A DNA stretch of 64,000 bases from Globisporangium splendens (taxonomy: Eukaryota > Oomycota > Peronosporomycetes > Pythiales > Pythiaceae), in NCBI GenBank assembly GCA_006386115.1, contig VFIW01000004.1, positions 248,001 through 312,000 on the forward strand, in the 5' to 3' direction. This document shows positions 30,801-41,467 of this stretch, piece by piece. Position 1 is the first letter of the stretch, and every line of letters begins with the position of its first letter. The notes under the pieces are model-generated. The model made no database searches. It saw only the letters and a list, made by a program, of their open reading frames with translations, and was not told where the DNA came from. Both the position numbers and the translations under genes were made by a program.

Positions 30801-32524
30801 ACAATGAGATTTTGCTTCGCACCCGCAGAACCAGCAGCTTGGCGTCGTCGTTGCTCTTCTTTGGCCAACAACTGTTCGTTCATAAACTTCTTCCTCTTGT
30901 CTTCGAGACTAAACTTGCTTCGCTTCCGGTTCTGGCCAGCAAAGTAAGTTTGGCGCTTACGAATGTAGTTGCACTTTCCTGTTGATCGCGGAGCGATCCT
31001 TCGTGGTGTGAAAGGAATCTTGGACGGGCGACCAGTTGTTTGAACTGCAGCAGGTGCAACCGCTGGGGTACTGGAAGTTTCGTTTGATTGCTTAGAAGCC
31101 TGAGGATTGAATGACTTGAACGAAGCAGATGACGTTTTTCTTGGAGCTGAAGCAGTTGACGTTTTTCTAGGCGCCGATGAAGACGAGATGCTTGGCGCCA
31201 TCGACGTCGTCGCAATAAAAGCCGCAAGCTTGCTGTTACTTTGATTTGAGTCAGATCGCGGCTTGCTCCCGATGGACGACGGTGGCTGCTTCATCATAAA
31301 GTCCTTCAGTTTGTTGTTCTCTCCCGATATCGTCCGCTTCTGCTGACGAATTGGCGACTTTGGACCAGAAGAAAATGTACTCGTCTTGCTCGCACTCTTC
31401 GGGGAGAAGACAGCCTTCTTTGCCGCAAAATCATTGCTGGAGTTTCGCGATCGTAGAGGCGGAGCTGGGGTTGGAGCAGGAGGAACAGATGAGCCCCCGA
31501 CCGATGCTGCAGTTGGAGGAACCGCTTTCATAAATGCAGAAAGATTCTTCGCAGGAGTTGGCGCCGAGCTTGGCGGCGCAGTCACAGGGGCTGGAGGGTT
31601 CGTTTTCATGAATGCAGCAAACTTTGAGCGTGCGTCATTTGCTGCGCTGCCTGGCTGTGGCATGCCAAGCACATTCTTCTTCAATTCCCGTGGTGGGGTC
31701 ACAGGGCTGGGAGGAATATTGGCCGGCTTGTTTTCCTTGCGTGAAGGCGTCCGCTTTGGAGGACCGGCAGGTTTCGATACGTGCTCCAGAGGGGCTTCAC
31801 GGGACGCCGGAACCTGCGTGAGGAACGCATTGAGTCGAGAATTGTTGCCGCCTCCACTCAGGGTGCGCGTTTGCTGCCGTGGCGAAGACTCGAATCCTAG
31901 CGGCGACGATGCTGCCTGCGGTGACCTCGGTGGAGTACCGGATCCGCCACCAAATTGTGGGGACTCTGGAGGCGGCGAAGCTGGCGACATCGGAGGTGTT
32001 CCTTCGTGCGCCGGGGGACTCGCTAGCTTGGCCGATTTCTTCTTTCCGAAGAAGCCACCTTTCATGAACGCCGTCAACTTGTTGCCGCTGTTTTTCTTCT
32101 GTGGTGACACTGCTCCGTGGGAGCTACCGGAAGACGTCTGGCTTTCCGAATCCGATAGTGGGTTATCGCCATCCGACTCGGACGCATCACCATATGTAAT
32201 TCCGCCAAACTTGTCATACAAGATCGAGAGCGTGGCCACGACTGCGACAAAATCGTTACCGTCGATCAAATCATCTGGCTGGAAAATGTCGGCGTCGCGG
32301 AGTCCGTTCGCCTTGCACCAGTCCACAAAGAGTTTCACGTTCGCTCTCGAGTGGAACGCCGTGTTCAGCTTGTTGACCTTGATGTTGGCGACCGGGTCGA
32401 TCGCATTCGCGAGCATGCACAGCATCTGGCCGTCCTGCAGCATCACCGAGAGGTGCTCACCATCGTTCACCTGCTCGGTCACCTGGCAGATCCAGTCCTG
32501 TAACTCCTCGGCGCGTCGCACCAT
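27886..32524 (-). CDS. Myosin heavy chain with N-terminal calponin-homology domain
   Basis: Two exons (30481-32524 and 27886-30407, minus) encode 1521 aa. Residues 1-112 form a CH domain (AEELQDWICQVTEQ, LQDGQMLCMLANAI, NVKLFVDWCKANGL, FQPDDLIDGNDF). Residues about 115-560 are a Ser/Pro-rich linker containing six copies of a short motif of the form [NS][KR][LF]x[AD]F[MLI] at about 148, 229, 300, 326, 404 and 431. A basic segment and an SH3-like myosin N-terminal subdomain follow, then the motor: P-loop GESGAGKT near 746, switch I NDNSSRFGK, switch II DIFGFE and actin-binding region HYIRCIKPN. Three IQ motifs lie at about 1336-1393. The tail is acidic and short, with another SFMKG, and ends in a coiled coil from about 1482. 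ATG 32587 would add 21 residues; 32524 starts right at the CH domain. It is an actin-based motor of an unusual, probably stramenopile-specific class. Confidence 0.92.
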
Positions 32525-34271
32525 CCTGCTCGAGCTCTGCCTATTTCTTGCTGCTGTTTTTCCCTCGTTCTTTCTCTCCTTCGTCACTTTACGTCAATGC
32601 AGACGACGACGTCGACAGTCTCCTCGAACACTGCTTGTCAATGCGCGCGCCTAATAAAAAGAGGTTGAATTCACTGCCACGTTCCTCCTCGCTCTCTGAG
32701 TTTCCGCTTCGAACAAGAGGCGTTGGGGGTCTGAATGAAACTCCCACACACACGCTCTTGAGTGACTCGCTCACTACGTACGCTTCGGATGCCGCAAAGT
32801 TTCTTCTTTCCGTCGCCTGCACTCGCGCGCGTGCGTTCTTCCGATGGGAAGTCCTTATAAAAGGCAGAAGCAGTCAGTTCTGCGCGATATGTCGTGGAGT
32901 TGGTTTCGCGCGATTGCTTGCTTTTCAGACGCTCGCACAGATGCAGGGCTGACCTCCTTATGTGCGAGCGGGAACTGACAACCGCCTCCTTCCTCTCCTT
33001 CCTCTCACGTCCACCACTCCGTCCACTGCAGTCCACTATCACAACTCAACGACGGTGTGCCATAAACCTAAACACTCACCTAACCCACAGCGACTACCGT
33101 CTCTTCGGACGCAACAGCTGTCCAAGCTGGGTGTTTGTTTTGCTTTTTTGTTTTTGTCCAATGCTGTTGGGCAAACAATTCACTTGGCTGGCCACTTCAT
33201 CTCTTTCCTTCTCTGCGCCGGCTTTTCCTCGACGCCTACCCCTTCGTTTCGCTCACTGGCGATCTTCAGGAAGATGCTCCGATTGGTTGATGCTTGGGTT
33301 GTTCTGTCGTTCTTTCTCTCTGACTTTTTCGATTGGCTCGAATTCGAACTGCTGAACCCATACTAAAACCCAGTCAAAAATCCGTTTCTCGTCCCGTTTT
33401 GTCAACGCCACATGGAACCAATGAAGCCACTTTGGTGAAGGAGGTTCAGACACACAACCGACTTGCAATTCCAACCATATCCATGCGCCAACACGAGAGA
33501 ACCGACTGTGTGTGTGTGTGTGTGTGTGTTTGCTCGCGCTCAGCGTTCCATGGAATATCAATTGACTTGACACATATGGCTCTAGGAAACGATGCTCGCA
33601 TGCTGCGCCTTTACCTGTGCGCGTGTTTCTGGGTGTTTGTTATGCTCCGAGAGAATCCATTTAAGAACTGCGCCTCGCTCGCTCGCTCGCGCAGGTGTAT
33701 GGTGTGTGCCCAGCATAGGAAACGCTCGACAGCGAGCATTACTTGAGTTGAGAAACGAAGGAAAGGAGTGCCATAATAGTGTTGCGCCTGCAAATGGGAT
33801 TGGTATCAAAGGGTATCACTCGATCCGTACTGCCCCATCTGATGATAGTCGGACCGAACAACTCGACACAACCACAAGATGTGCGAATCTAAACGAGACG
33901 AAACTGTGCGCTAAATAGAATACTGGCAATCATACCGGTATGTATACGGTACAAAAGGCACCGTTCACAACAGTTTTCGTCTCATGTTCAAACTGTCTGT
34001 CACAGTACCTGACACCTTTTCGCTACGTAAAGTGTCCTCCACGGTATTCCATCTGTTCTTTCTCACTTCAAACAGTTGCCTTTGTTTATTGGAAGCGAAG
34101 AAGAAAAATGGAAAGATCCAAAAATGTGCATGAGACTCCTCCTTCTTCATCTTCTCCTTTCAGGCGGCAGCTGACAGCTCATGACCGCCGCAGAGCCACT
34201 CTCTTCTTCTCCAAGCACCAGAACAGAGACGCTTTCGGAATCCGCACATCGCGACCTTCTAATCCGTGGCA
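32525..34271. other. Divergent intergenic region (myosin / seven-helix protein)
   Basis: About 1.7 kb between divergent genes. Open frames here lack domains, introns with support or consistent start sites. It probably holds long promoters and leaders. The only clear structure is a (TG)n run at 33507-33529. Confidence 0.5.
33507..33529. repeat. (TG)n microsatellite
   Basis: Eleven or so uninterrupted TG units between the divergent myosin and seven-helix genes. Confidence 0.9.
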
Positions 34272-35898
34272 ATGGCATCTGCTGGGAAAGCCATGCTGCT
34301 GATGCTAGTGACACTGCTTATTGCCGCTGCTGACATTCCCGTGGTGCATGCGAGCGTCTACGCGGGCTTCACTGTCGGCCGCCAGTTTGAGTACATTGGC
34401 AAGTTCTGCTTCACGTGGACGCCAACGCTTGAAGAGCTCGCTGGGGTATGTGTGTGTGCCTATGCATGCGTCGCCGCTGCACGAGTGCCCGCTGCATCGT
34501 CTAACTCGAGTGTGGGTGCTTGTGTGTGTTTGTTTGCTGTTGCAGCGCATTACTGGCGAGATCCAGACGGATGTGGCGGACCTGCAGCTCGCGATCTACG
34601 ACGACGAGCAGCTCTTTTGGGAGTACATTATGACGGACGACGACTGCGACTGTAATTGCAAAGTGTCGCCCGCGCACACCAAGTATGTGTACAACGTCAC
34701 GCAGACGACCGACCTGTCGATCCCGTTCTCGTTTAGCTTTGACATCCACGAGCACCTCCGTCCGCGTTTCTGGTACGTCGCATTGGCGCGCTGCGTGCCT
34801 GGCGGAGACGAGTACGAGCCGTCGTTCACGCAGATCACGGAGGCCAACTTCCGCAAGTACTACTTCACGTCGTGGTACCGCATCCACATGACCCAGGCAA
34901 ACGGCAGCGAACTGCCCGTGCAGCAGCAGGGGATGCCCGTCATCTACGCGGTCATGACCGTGCTGTCGGGGATCGCGGCGCTCGTGCAGACCTTTGCGGC
35001 GCGTGGATTGCGCAAATCCGAGTCGTTCCATCCGATCATGAAGCTCCTCACGATGGTCGTGTTCTTCTTCAGTCTCTCGAATACGCTGCTGTTCCTGCAC
35101 TTTTACGCGTACATATTCAACGGCGTCGGTGTGCCGCTGTTCTCGTACTCGGCCAAGATGATGCAAGTGTTTGTGCGCGTCGGCACGATCCTGCTGGCCA
35201 TGCTCGTCGCCAAGGGCTGGACGATCAACAGCGTCGCGCTCGAGGGTCAGGAGAAGCTCTCGTGCCTCATGATCTCGATCCTCGGCCTCTACCTGTCGAT
35301 GGCGATGTGGTACCTCATCTGGCTCGACCCGGCGTCGACGCTCTACATCTATGACTCGTGGCCGGGCGTCGGCATCTGCGTGCTGCTGCTCGGCACGCTC
35401 GTCTGGTTTGTCAACACGATCCTCGAGACCCGGTCGTTCGAAGAAGCGTCGACTAAACGCCGCTTCTTCCTTCAGGTATGTCGTTGTTGAATGTGTGCTG
35501 CTTGCTTTGGCTTTGACAGCAAACTCGTCTAACTCTTGCGGACACTTTGTTGGAACACTTAGATTGCGTGTTTGTTCTCGGTGTACATTGTCGCGCTGCC
35601 TGTGATCGTGCTGCTCGCGTCGTTTTTGTCGCCGTGGGTGCGTGAAAAGACCGTCGCGGCGATCTCGACGAGCATCGAGCTCTGCGTCTACACAGCGCTG
35701 ATTTACTTGCTCTGGCCGTCGCGCGCACCGCGCTACTTTGAGGTACCATCTCAATTTTCTGTTGCTTGTTTGTTTTTTCGATGCTAAGCTGTTGGTATTG
35801 TGCTTGCTGTTGCGTCACATTAGCGGCTCTACTCGGTGTCATCTCCCTCGGAGAAAGCGACGTTGCGAGAGCAGCACCTGCCAACGGAAGAGCTGTAG
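34272..35898 (+). CDS. GPR180/TMEM145-like seven-transmembrane protein
   Basis: Exons 34272-34445, 34546-35475, 35563-35742 and 35824-35898 (1359 nt, 452 aa). The N-terminus is a signal peptide (MASAGKAMLLMLVTLLIAAA), then a roughly 180-residue luminal/extracellular region with Cys residues (DDDCDCNC), an N-glycosylation site (YNVTQTT) and Trp-rich segments. Seven hydrophobic helices follow from about residue 220 (MPVIYAVMTVLSGIAALVQT onward), ending in a short hydrophilic tail. This order matches the GpcrRhopsn4 family (GPR180, TMEM145, and relatives in protists), whose ligands and signalling are not well known. The Gly/Pro and charged positions of class A receptors are not visible, so rhodopsin-type coupling should not be assumed. 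Confidence 0.75.
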
Positions 35899-36115
35899 TC
35901 TCTGGGCAAAACGTGCGGATCACCGTTTTCTCAATGGGTTCTCTATTTTCTTTATTGTTATTGCGTATCTTTTTATTTCGTGATGGGCGTGAGCGAGTCG
36001 GTCGCCTTTCACTCTTGTGATGTCGTCTTCTTCACTGCAAGTGGCATTAAGTATATGTGGCAAACAACAAGAACGAACCTCGTGGCTTTGTTGGTGCACA
36101 TGCTTGTCTTTTGTG

Positions 36116-39100
36116 TTAAATCACAAATTTGTTGAGCACGTGGCGGCATTTCCAATACAAGTCGAGCGTCTTGGTCTCGATGCGCGCGAGGTTTGCGAGC
36201 ATACGCACGACTTCGTCCGTACACAGCGATGACGACGTAGATCGCAATTGGGTTGCGATCTTCTCGTCCACAGCCTAAACAAGAACAACAGGTTGTGCAT
36301 GTGAGTTGCAAAACGTAGGCAAGTAAGTCAAAGATGGAACCAAGCCAAAGCAACTTGTAGCAAATGCAAACGTACCGCTGCGAGAGCCATTGTCTCCTCT
36401 ATGGACTCGCGGAAATCCGCAGTCTCGAGCGACAATGCTGCAAACACGTCGTCCAGCGGCATGGACATATCTTCATGACCAGGCGAGCGAGGCACGCCCT
36501 CCACCAGCAACGCGCGCATCTAGCGTAAGGTACAACATGCTCATAACAATCAGACCAACTACCATTTTACCAACAACAAAACAAGCAAATATTGTCGTAC
36601 CGCAGACAGATCTTCGTGGTCGGAGCACTGCAACACGATCTCCAGGGGTCTCAGCAACTCGCCATCCATGAGAATCGTGCCCTCGGCGAGCGTAAAGCGC
36701 AGCACAATGACGTTTCCCGAGCATGTTTGCATTCCGATCCAGAATTTGCCACCACCACCTCGCTGGCTTCGACAGGATGCACGCACGCGTAGGGCTTCAC
36801 TTGACGGCAGCTGCATCACTTGGAGGACGATTGCGACCACGCTGTCGACATGGAGCTCTTGGAACGCACATGCTGGGAATACCATCGTGAAGCGCAACGG
36901 CGGTACGAGCTCGCCATGAGAATGAGACTGCTGTTGCGCATCTCGCCACCGAAGATTCGCAAAACTGGGGAGCTCGTCCCAATGCGTCGAAAGTGCTGAC
37001 CACAACTGACAACCAGGCAGCAGCGCGAATTCTCCAGAGTGCTGCGCTTTGCTGTCGGAAGCATGATGAGAAACAGCGCTCGATAGCAGCGGATCCTGGT
37101 CCTGACGGAACGCCGTGCGGATCATCGTGTGGCTCATGGGGATCTCTCGTTCCTCCAGGATGTCGCTGAGCCGCACGAGATGGAACGCCTGATCGTGTAC
37201 CAACGGGATGGCGAACGAGAACAACGGCGCACTCTGTGATTCCTCATTCCCCCATTCATTGACCAGGTTGCCTGGCTGGAACACTAGGCTGCATGACACC
37301 AGCAGCACACCGTCCTCGTGATGTGCCAAAGTATCTTTGGGAAGTTGCAACACTTTCTCACCGCCGAGCGCTCGGGTGCAACGATCTTCGAGCGGAAACA
37401 CGAACGTGGCTACCTGCTGACTCCGCAAGCGAACACGCACCGACACGAGCCTACACAACAAACAAAACAGGACCATTGCACATATTGTCAACACCTAACA
37501 ATCATATACGCGATGTAATGTGAGGTCTGCGGGTTTGCTTCGTACCAGCATGAGAGGGAGTGAATACTGCTGGGCTTATTGACATGGATCCGACACGTCA
37601 GTTGCAACGCTTTGCTGTGCGCAAACGCGCCAGTAGGGATCACAGTGAGACTCAGTTTGCATTGACAAATAGATTGGATGCCTCCTGCACGTATGCACAA
37701 TTCCACCACAACCATGGCAGCAACAGCATTTGCTTAGTTCGCTTTGTCCTCCACGATGAAGATGTTGTTGATACGTACCCTGCGCGGCGACATGTCGTTG
37801 AAGTTGCAGCGCAGCGTGCATGGTGCCGAGATGCACGTCCAGTTGGTCCGACTGTGCGCGTAGCTTCTCCACCGCCGTTGAGACGTTTGCGATCCGCTGG
37901 AGAAGAAATTTGATGCGCGTTTCGTTGCTGTTGGTGTCCAACCTGTGGCCGTCAGTCGTCCTTGTGATCGCATTTGATGTGTCGGACGGCGAGGATGACG
38001 AGAGCTCAAGGACACGCGCGATGGTCTCCTGGACTCGCTGACGATCCATCGATAACACGCGACCAGACGCAAACACACACGTGAGCGCCTGATCGCTCTC
38101 GTGTACCGCGATGGCCACGATTCCCTACAGAAAAGCACGATTTGCACACAGTAGGTCAGTGAACATCGACACTCCATGAGCATCGCAGCGACTTTTATAC
38201 CGGTGGCAACGGCAGCTTGACAGAGGAATCTGGCAGTGCATGCGGCTGAGCAGCACTCTTGCTTTCGTCATTGTTCTTTGTCGCTCGCTGCAGTACAACA
38301 TCGCTTGCTCGAAATGCGTACGTGGTGCCTCGTGCACAATACACAAAGCACCCGAGCCAGTGCACAAACACGAGCATTTGGATCGGTGCTGCCAGTTGGA
38401 CACTCGGGAGTCCTGCAAGTGGAAGCGCTGGTGGAAGGTGGCGCTTGTTCAGCGGTGGCTGCTGTATCAGATACGCGTGTCCATCGGCACCAACGACGAG
38501 GATTCCGTGAATGTTGCTTGACAGCGAGTCCCCTGACACACTCGGGAATGGCACGATGAACTGCACACGCTGCCCAATGTCCACCAGTGTCCCTGTGCAT
38601 GTAGCTGACGCTGTCACGCTGTTGCTTATCTGCTCGCTCGAATCGCTGCGAGGCATGTGGGTCAGGACGAAGCGAACGGCACCATCCGCGTCGCCCTGAA
38701 GCACCAACACGCTGGCTTGCGTGGGGTGGCGGCTGTCAGTCTCTGGGGAGAGCCACTGCAAGAGCGCGTGGTTCACTGGCTGCTGACCATCAAGGACGAG
38801 TGCACACGTCGATTGTTCAGCTTCCAGCGCGTCGAGCTCGACTGCTGCGGCAGTGTTGGTGTTTCTCACCGCGTGGCCTGGAGGACTCCACACAAGCGTC
38901 GTGGGCGCGAGTATGCTTGTGAATACCGCGATACTACTGCCATTGCGTCGATGATGGTGCGCAATGGTTTGCACACCCGGCAATGTGAGCACGAGTTCCA
39001 TTGGACACGCATCCGGGCTGTCAAGCGATTCGAAAAAGAACATGAGCAGACGCATATACATACAATGCGTAAGAAAACACACACTTACTCAGTGGAAAAT

Positions 39101-39534
39101 GCGTCCGTTGCGTTTTGCGGCAACACGAGCGGATGCAGAGCTCCAACGGGTTTGGTCGGCAGCGTCACGCGCCAGATGTGCCCATCGGCGACGGCGACGA
39201 GAAGCTGACGCTGCACGCTGTCATTGTCGTGACTCGAGCGAATTGCGCACACATCGACGACCGGCACGGGCGAGCGAATCACACACTACACACATTATAA
39301 CTCCATTAGCACCTTAAGTTGTCAGGCGCACACAGCAAGTGGACGCCAAACCTGGATCGCGCCATTCACGATGCAGTGCACGAGTGTCGCGCGCAATCTC
39401 ACGGCTGCGCACAGCTGCTGCTTATCTCCGTTTGTCGCGCTGTCCAGCGCTACAATGCACGGCCGTCGGTCGGTCACGCGCGCCAACTGAGCAGCATATT
39501 GCACACCCTTGCCGGCCGGATCGTCCATTGCCAT
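36116..39534 (-). CDS. Probable FAAP100-like Fanconi anaemia core-complex protein
   Basis: Eight minus-strand exons fit in frame: 39352-39534 (its 3' border could instead be 39334), 39089-39285, 38201-39017, 37779-38124, 37546-37684, 36601-37450, 36376-36519 and 36116-36274, about 944 aa. The N-terminal half is a degenerate beta-propeller (repeated hydrophobic blades such as CIVNGAIQVW, LLVAVADGHIWRV, ILVVGADGHAYLI). A helical segment follows (FLLQRIANVSTAVEKLRAQS), then beta-rich modules (LQLTCRIHVNK, GVLLVSCSLVFQPG) and a helical C-terminus ending in a coiled coil. The order propeller, short coiled coil, beta-sandwiches, C-terminal helices, and the local pattern around the coiled coil, resemble FAAP100, which binds FANCB and FANCL in DNA interstrand crosslink repair. 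FANCB itself has similar architecture and is the main alternative. Structure-based comparison is needed for certainty. Confidence 0.55.
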
Positions 39535-39929
39535 GGGCAAGCGCAACACAAATATGGCGCCAAAGGCTCATTTCTAACTGGAGCACAAATTTGTCGCTAA
39601 AACAACGGACGCTAACTCGTCTTTTCATTAAATAACACTTCTCAGTGCGTTTGAAGAGAGTGTTTGTCAGATTTGCTAATTCGTACCATCTGCCTTCAAA
39701 TGACCTTTTCGGTGCTTGTTGTTGGAATGCGTGTCAGATTCGTGCTTTCAAGCCTGATCGCTAATTCGTACCTCCAAGCGTTCAAACAACTCTTTTCAGT
39801 GCATTCTACGTGAGTGAAGGTCTTCCATGTCCCCTTCCCAGAGCGCCGCAACATTGACGCTCTTCAGCAGCCCAAGAGCTCTTTTCGAAGCTAGCCCACC
39901 ATTCGTTGACATTCGGTGCGTCCGTCCCC
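39535..39929. other. Divergent promoter region (FAAP100-like / F-box gene)
   Basis: About 395 bp between divergent starts. Two copies of a roughly 16-nt motif around GCTAATTCGTACC occur at about 39675 and 39757, probably regulatory or chance. No gene seen. Confidence 0.5.
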
Positions 39930-41294
39930 ATGGAGCGACTCTCGCTGGGCGTGCTCGCGCATCTCTTCGAGCTCCTCACAGCCCGGGACGTCGCGCAGCT
40001 CACTGCGACGTGCACGGCGCTGCATCCGCGCGAGCCAATTGTGCAGGACGCCGTCGCGCTTGTGGTGAAGCATCGGTTTGGTGACGTGCTCGCGTCGCTG
40101 CGGGAGGACGACCCGCTGTGGCCCCGATCTGTGCTCGTTCTGCGCGTAGCAGAGGTACTGACGCTCAAGAAATGGCTGGGCAGTGCATCCATTCAGTCGT
40201 ATGAGGATGCGGCGTCTTCGTGCGCGTCGAAGAGCAGCGTCATCGTGAGCAAGGCGTGGTTCCTGGCGTGGAAGAAACGCAGCCAAGGATACGAGCAGTT
40301 CCTGATGCGGTTTCGCCACACGAAGAAGAAGCAGCAGCAGCGCGAGCGACAGCTGCAGACGCGCTCCAAGAAAGAGAAGAAGCTTGGGATGTGGACGAAC
40401 GGCGCGGCTGCTGCCGAAGCACACAAAGTTGTGGATACTGAGGCTGCCGCGACTCGTGAAGCCGGGGACTTGGTCGTGTGTCAGCACGGAGACCTTCTGC
40501 CAGTGCCCTTGTGCGTGGGACGCTCTAAGCGTGTGGTCATCTCCAAGTCCATGTTCACCAAGATGTCGCTGTATGCGTCTGACCTGCGCGGGTTTCCGTT
40601 GTACTCCTCAGACTGCGAGAAGTGTACAGAGGAGAAAGAAGCGAAGGAGCGTGAGGTGGAGCAGCGCAGGCAGGAGCGCTTTGAATCGCAGATCGCCGGC
40701 TCGAATGATCTACTGGATTTACTGCTGCGCAAGTCCGGGTACCCGAACGAGTTATTTTCACCCGCGAGCTCTCGGGGCAATACGCACCTGTCACTCCACC
40801 ATAGCGTCGGCAAGACGTACTTCTTAGTCCCGAAGAAGTGGCTCATCAAGTGGCGCAACTTTGTTCGCAGCCTTGACAATGCCGGCTACCCGGGACCGAT
40901 CTTGAACGCCGAGCTCGTGTGTCTCGCGCACCAGCGCAACGTCGTGCCGCCGTACATCACCATGTTCCTCTCGGGCTTCTCCATTGAGCAGTCGCTGCAG
41001 GCCACGCAAGCGTACGTTTCTCTTCTTATGTTCACATTTGCATGTGATACTTTCTCATCTAATTGTTCCCTTTGCCCTTTTCAATTGTTTAGACTCGGCA
41101 CATGCGCGTCTAGGCAGTATGAGATCGTGACTCTGGGCGAGTGGGAGGCGCTGTACGACCGATATTGCGCCGAGTACGCCGTGGGCTTTGACGTCTTTGA
41201 TGGCTCGTACCACTGGCAGACCCAGGAGTGCAACATTTGCTATTATGGTATGGGTGGCTCTGGCACGGAAAAACGGCGCAATGCGAGTCGCTGA
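39930..41294 (+). CDS. F-box protein with DUSP-like (USP48-type) modules
   Basis: Exons 39930-41011 and 41093-41294 encode 427 aa. Residues 1-42 fit an F-box (MERLSLGVLAHLFELLTARD, LTATCTALH). A basic helical stretch follows (FRHTKKKQQQRERQ). The C-terminal half has features of DUSP modules as found in ubiquitin-specific proteases: VVCQHGDLLPV, YFLVPKKWLIKWRNFVRS...PGPILNAELVC, and VTLGEWEALYDRYCAEY. No protease catalytic domain is present. It may serve as a substrate receptor of an SCF ubiquitin ligase, with the DUSP-like part as binding surface; that is inference. The stop at 41292-41294 follows a possible splice donor (TATTATG|GTATGG near 41248), so an additional downstream exon cannot be excluded. 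Confidence 0.65.
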   Translation: MERLSLGVLAHLFELLTARDVAQLTATCTALHPREPIVQDAVALVVKHRFGDVLASLREDDPLWPRSVLVLRVAEVLTLKKWLGSASIQSYEDAASSCASKSSVIVSKAWFLAWKKRSQGYEQFLMRFRHTKKKQQQRERQLQTRSKKEKKLGMWTNGAAAAEAHKVVDTEAAATREAGDLVVCQHGDLLPVPLCVGRSKRVVISKSMFTKMSLYASDLRGFPLYSSDCEKCTEEKEAKEREVEQRRQERFESQIAGSNDLLDLLLRKSGYPNELFSPASSRGNTHLSLHHSVGKTYFLVPKKWLIKWRNFVRSLDNAGYPGPILNAELVCLAHQRNVVPPYITMFLSGFSIEQSLQATQAYVSLLMFTFACDTFSSNCSLCPFQLFRLGTCASRQYEIVTLGEWEALYDRYCAEYAVGFDVFDGSYHWQTQECNICYYGMGGSGTEKRRNASR

Positions 41295-41467
41295 GACTGA
41301 AACATAAAGACCTAGACGGGTAAATGTACTTATTATGTCGAATGGATCGACCGCATGCCACCAATAGAGAGGACACACAATCGGAAAACGCATATCTTAC
41401 TGGTGGGGCACGCTCGCTGCAATCGTACTTACGCATCACTTTCTGGTGAGTCTTTGTTGCCCTCTGT

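Noticed and set aside
31386..32654. A Gly-rich plus-strand frame opposite the myosin linker.
   Set aside because: It is caused by antisense reading of Ser/Pro-rich codons.
34501..35754. A long minus-strand Arg/Asp/His-rich frame across the seven-helix gene.
   Set aside because: It is the antisense shadow of a G/C-rich coding region; the plus strand has signal peptide, helices and proper introns.
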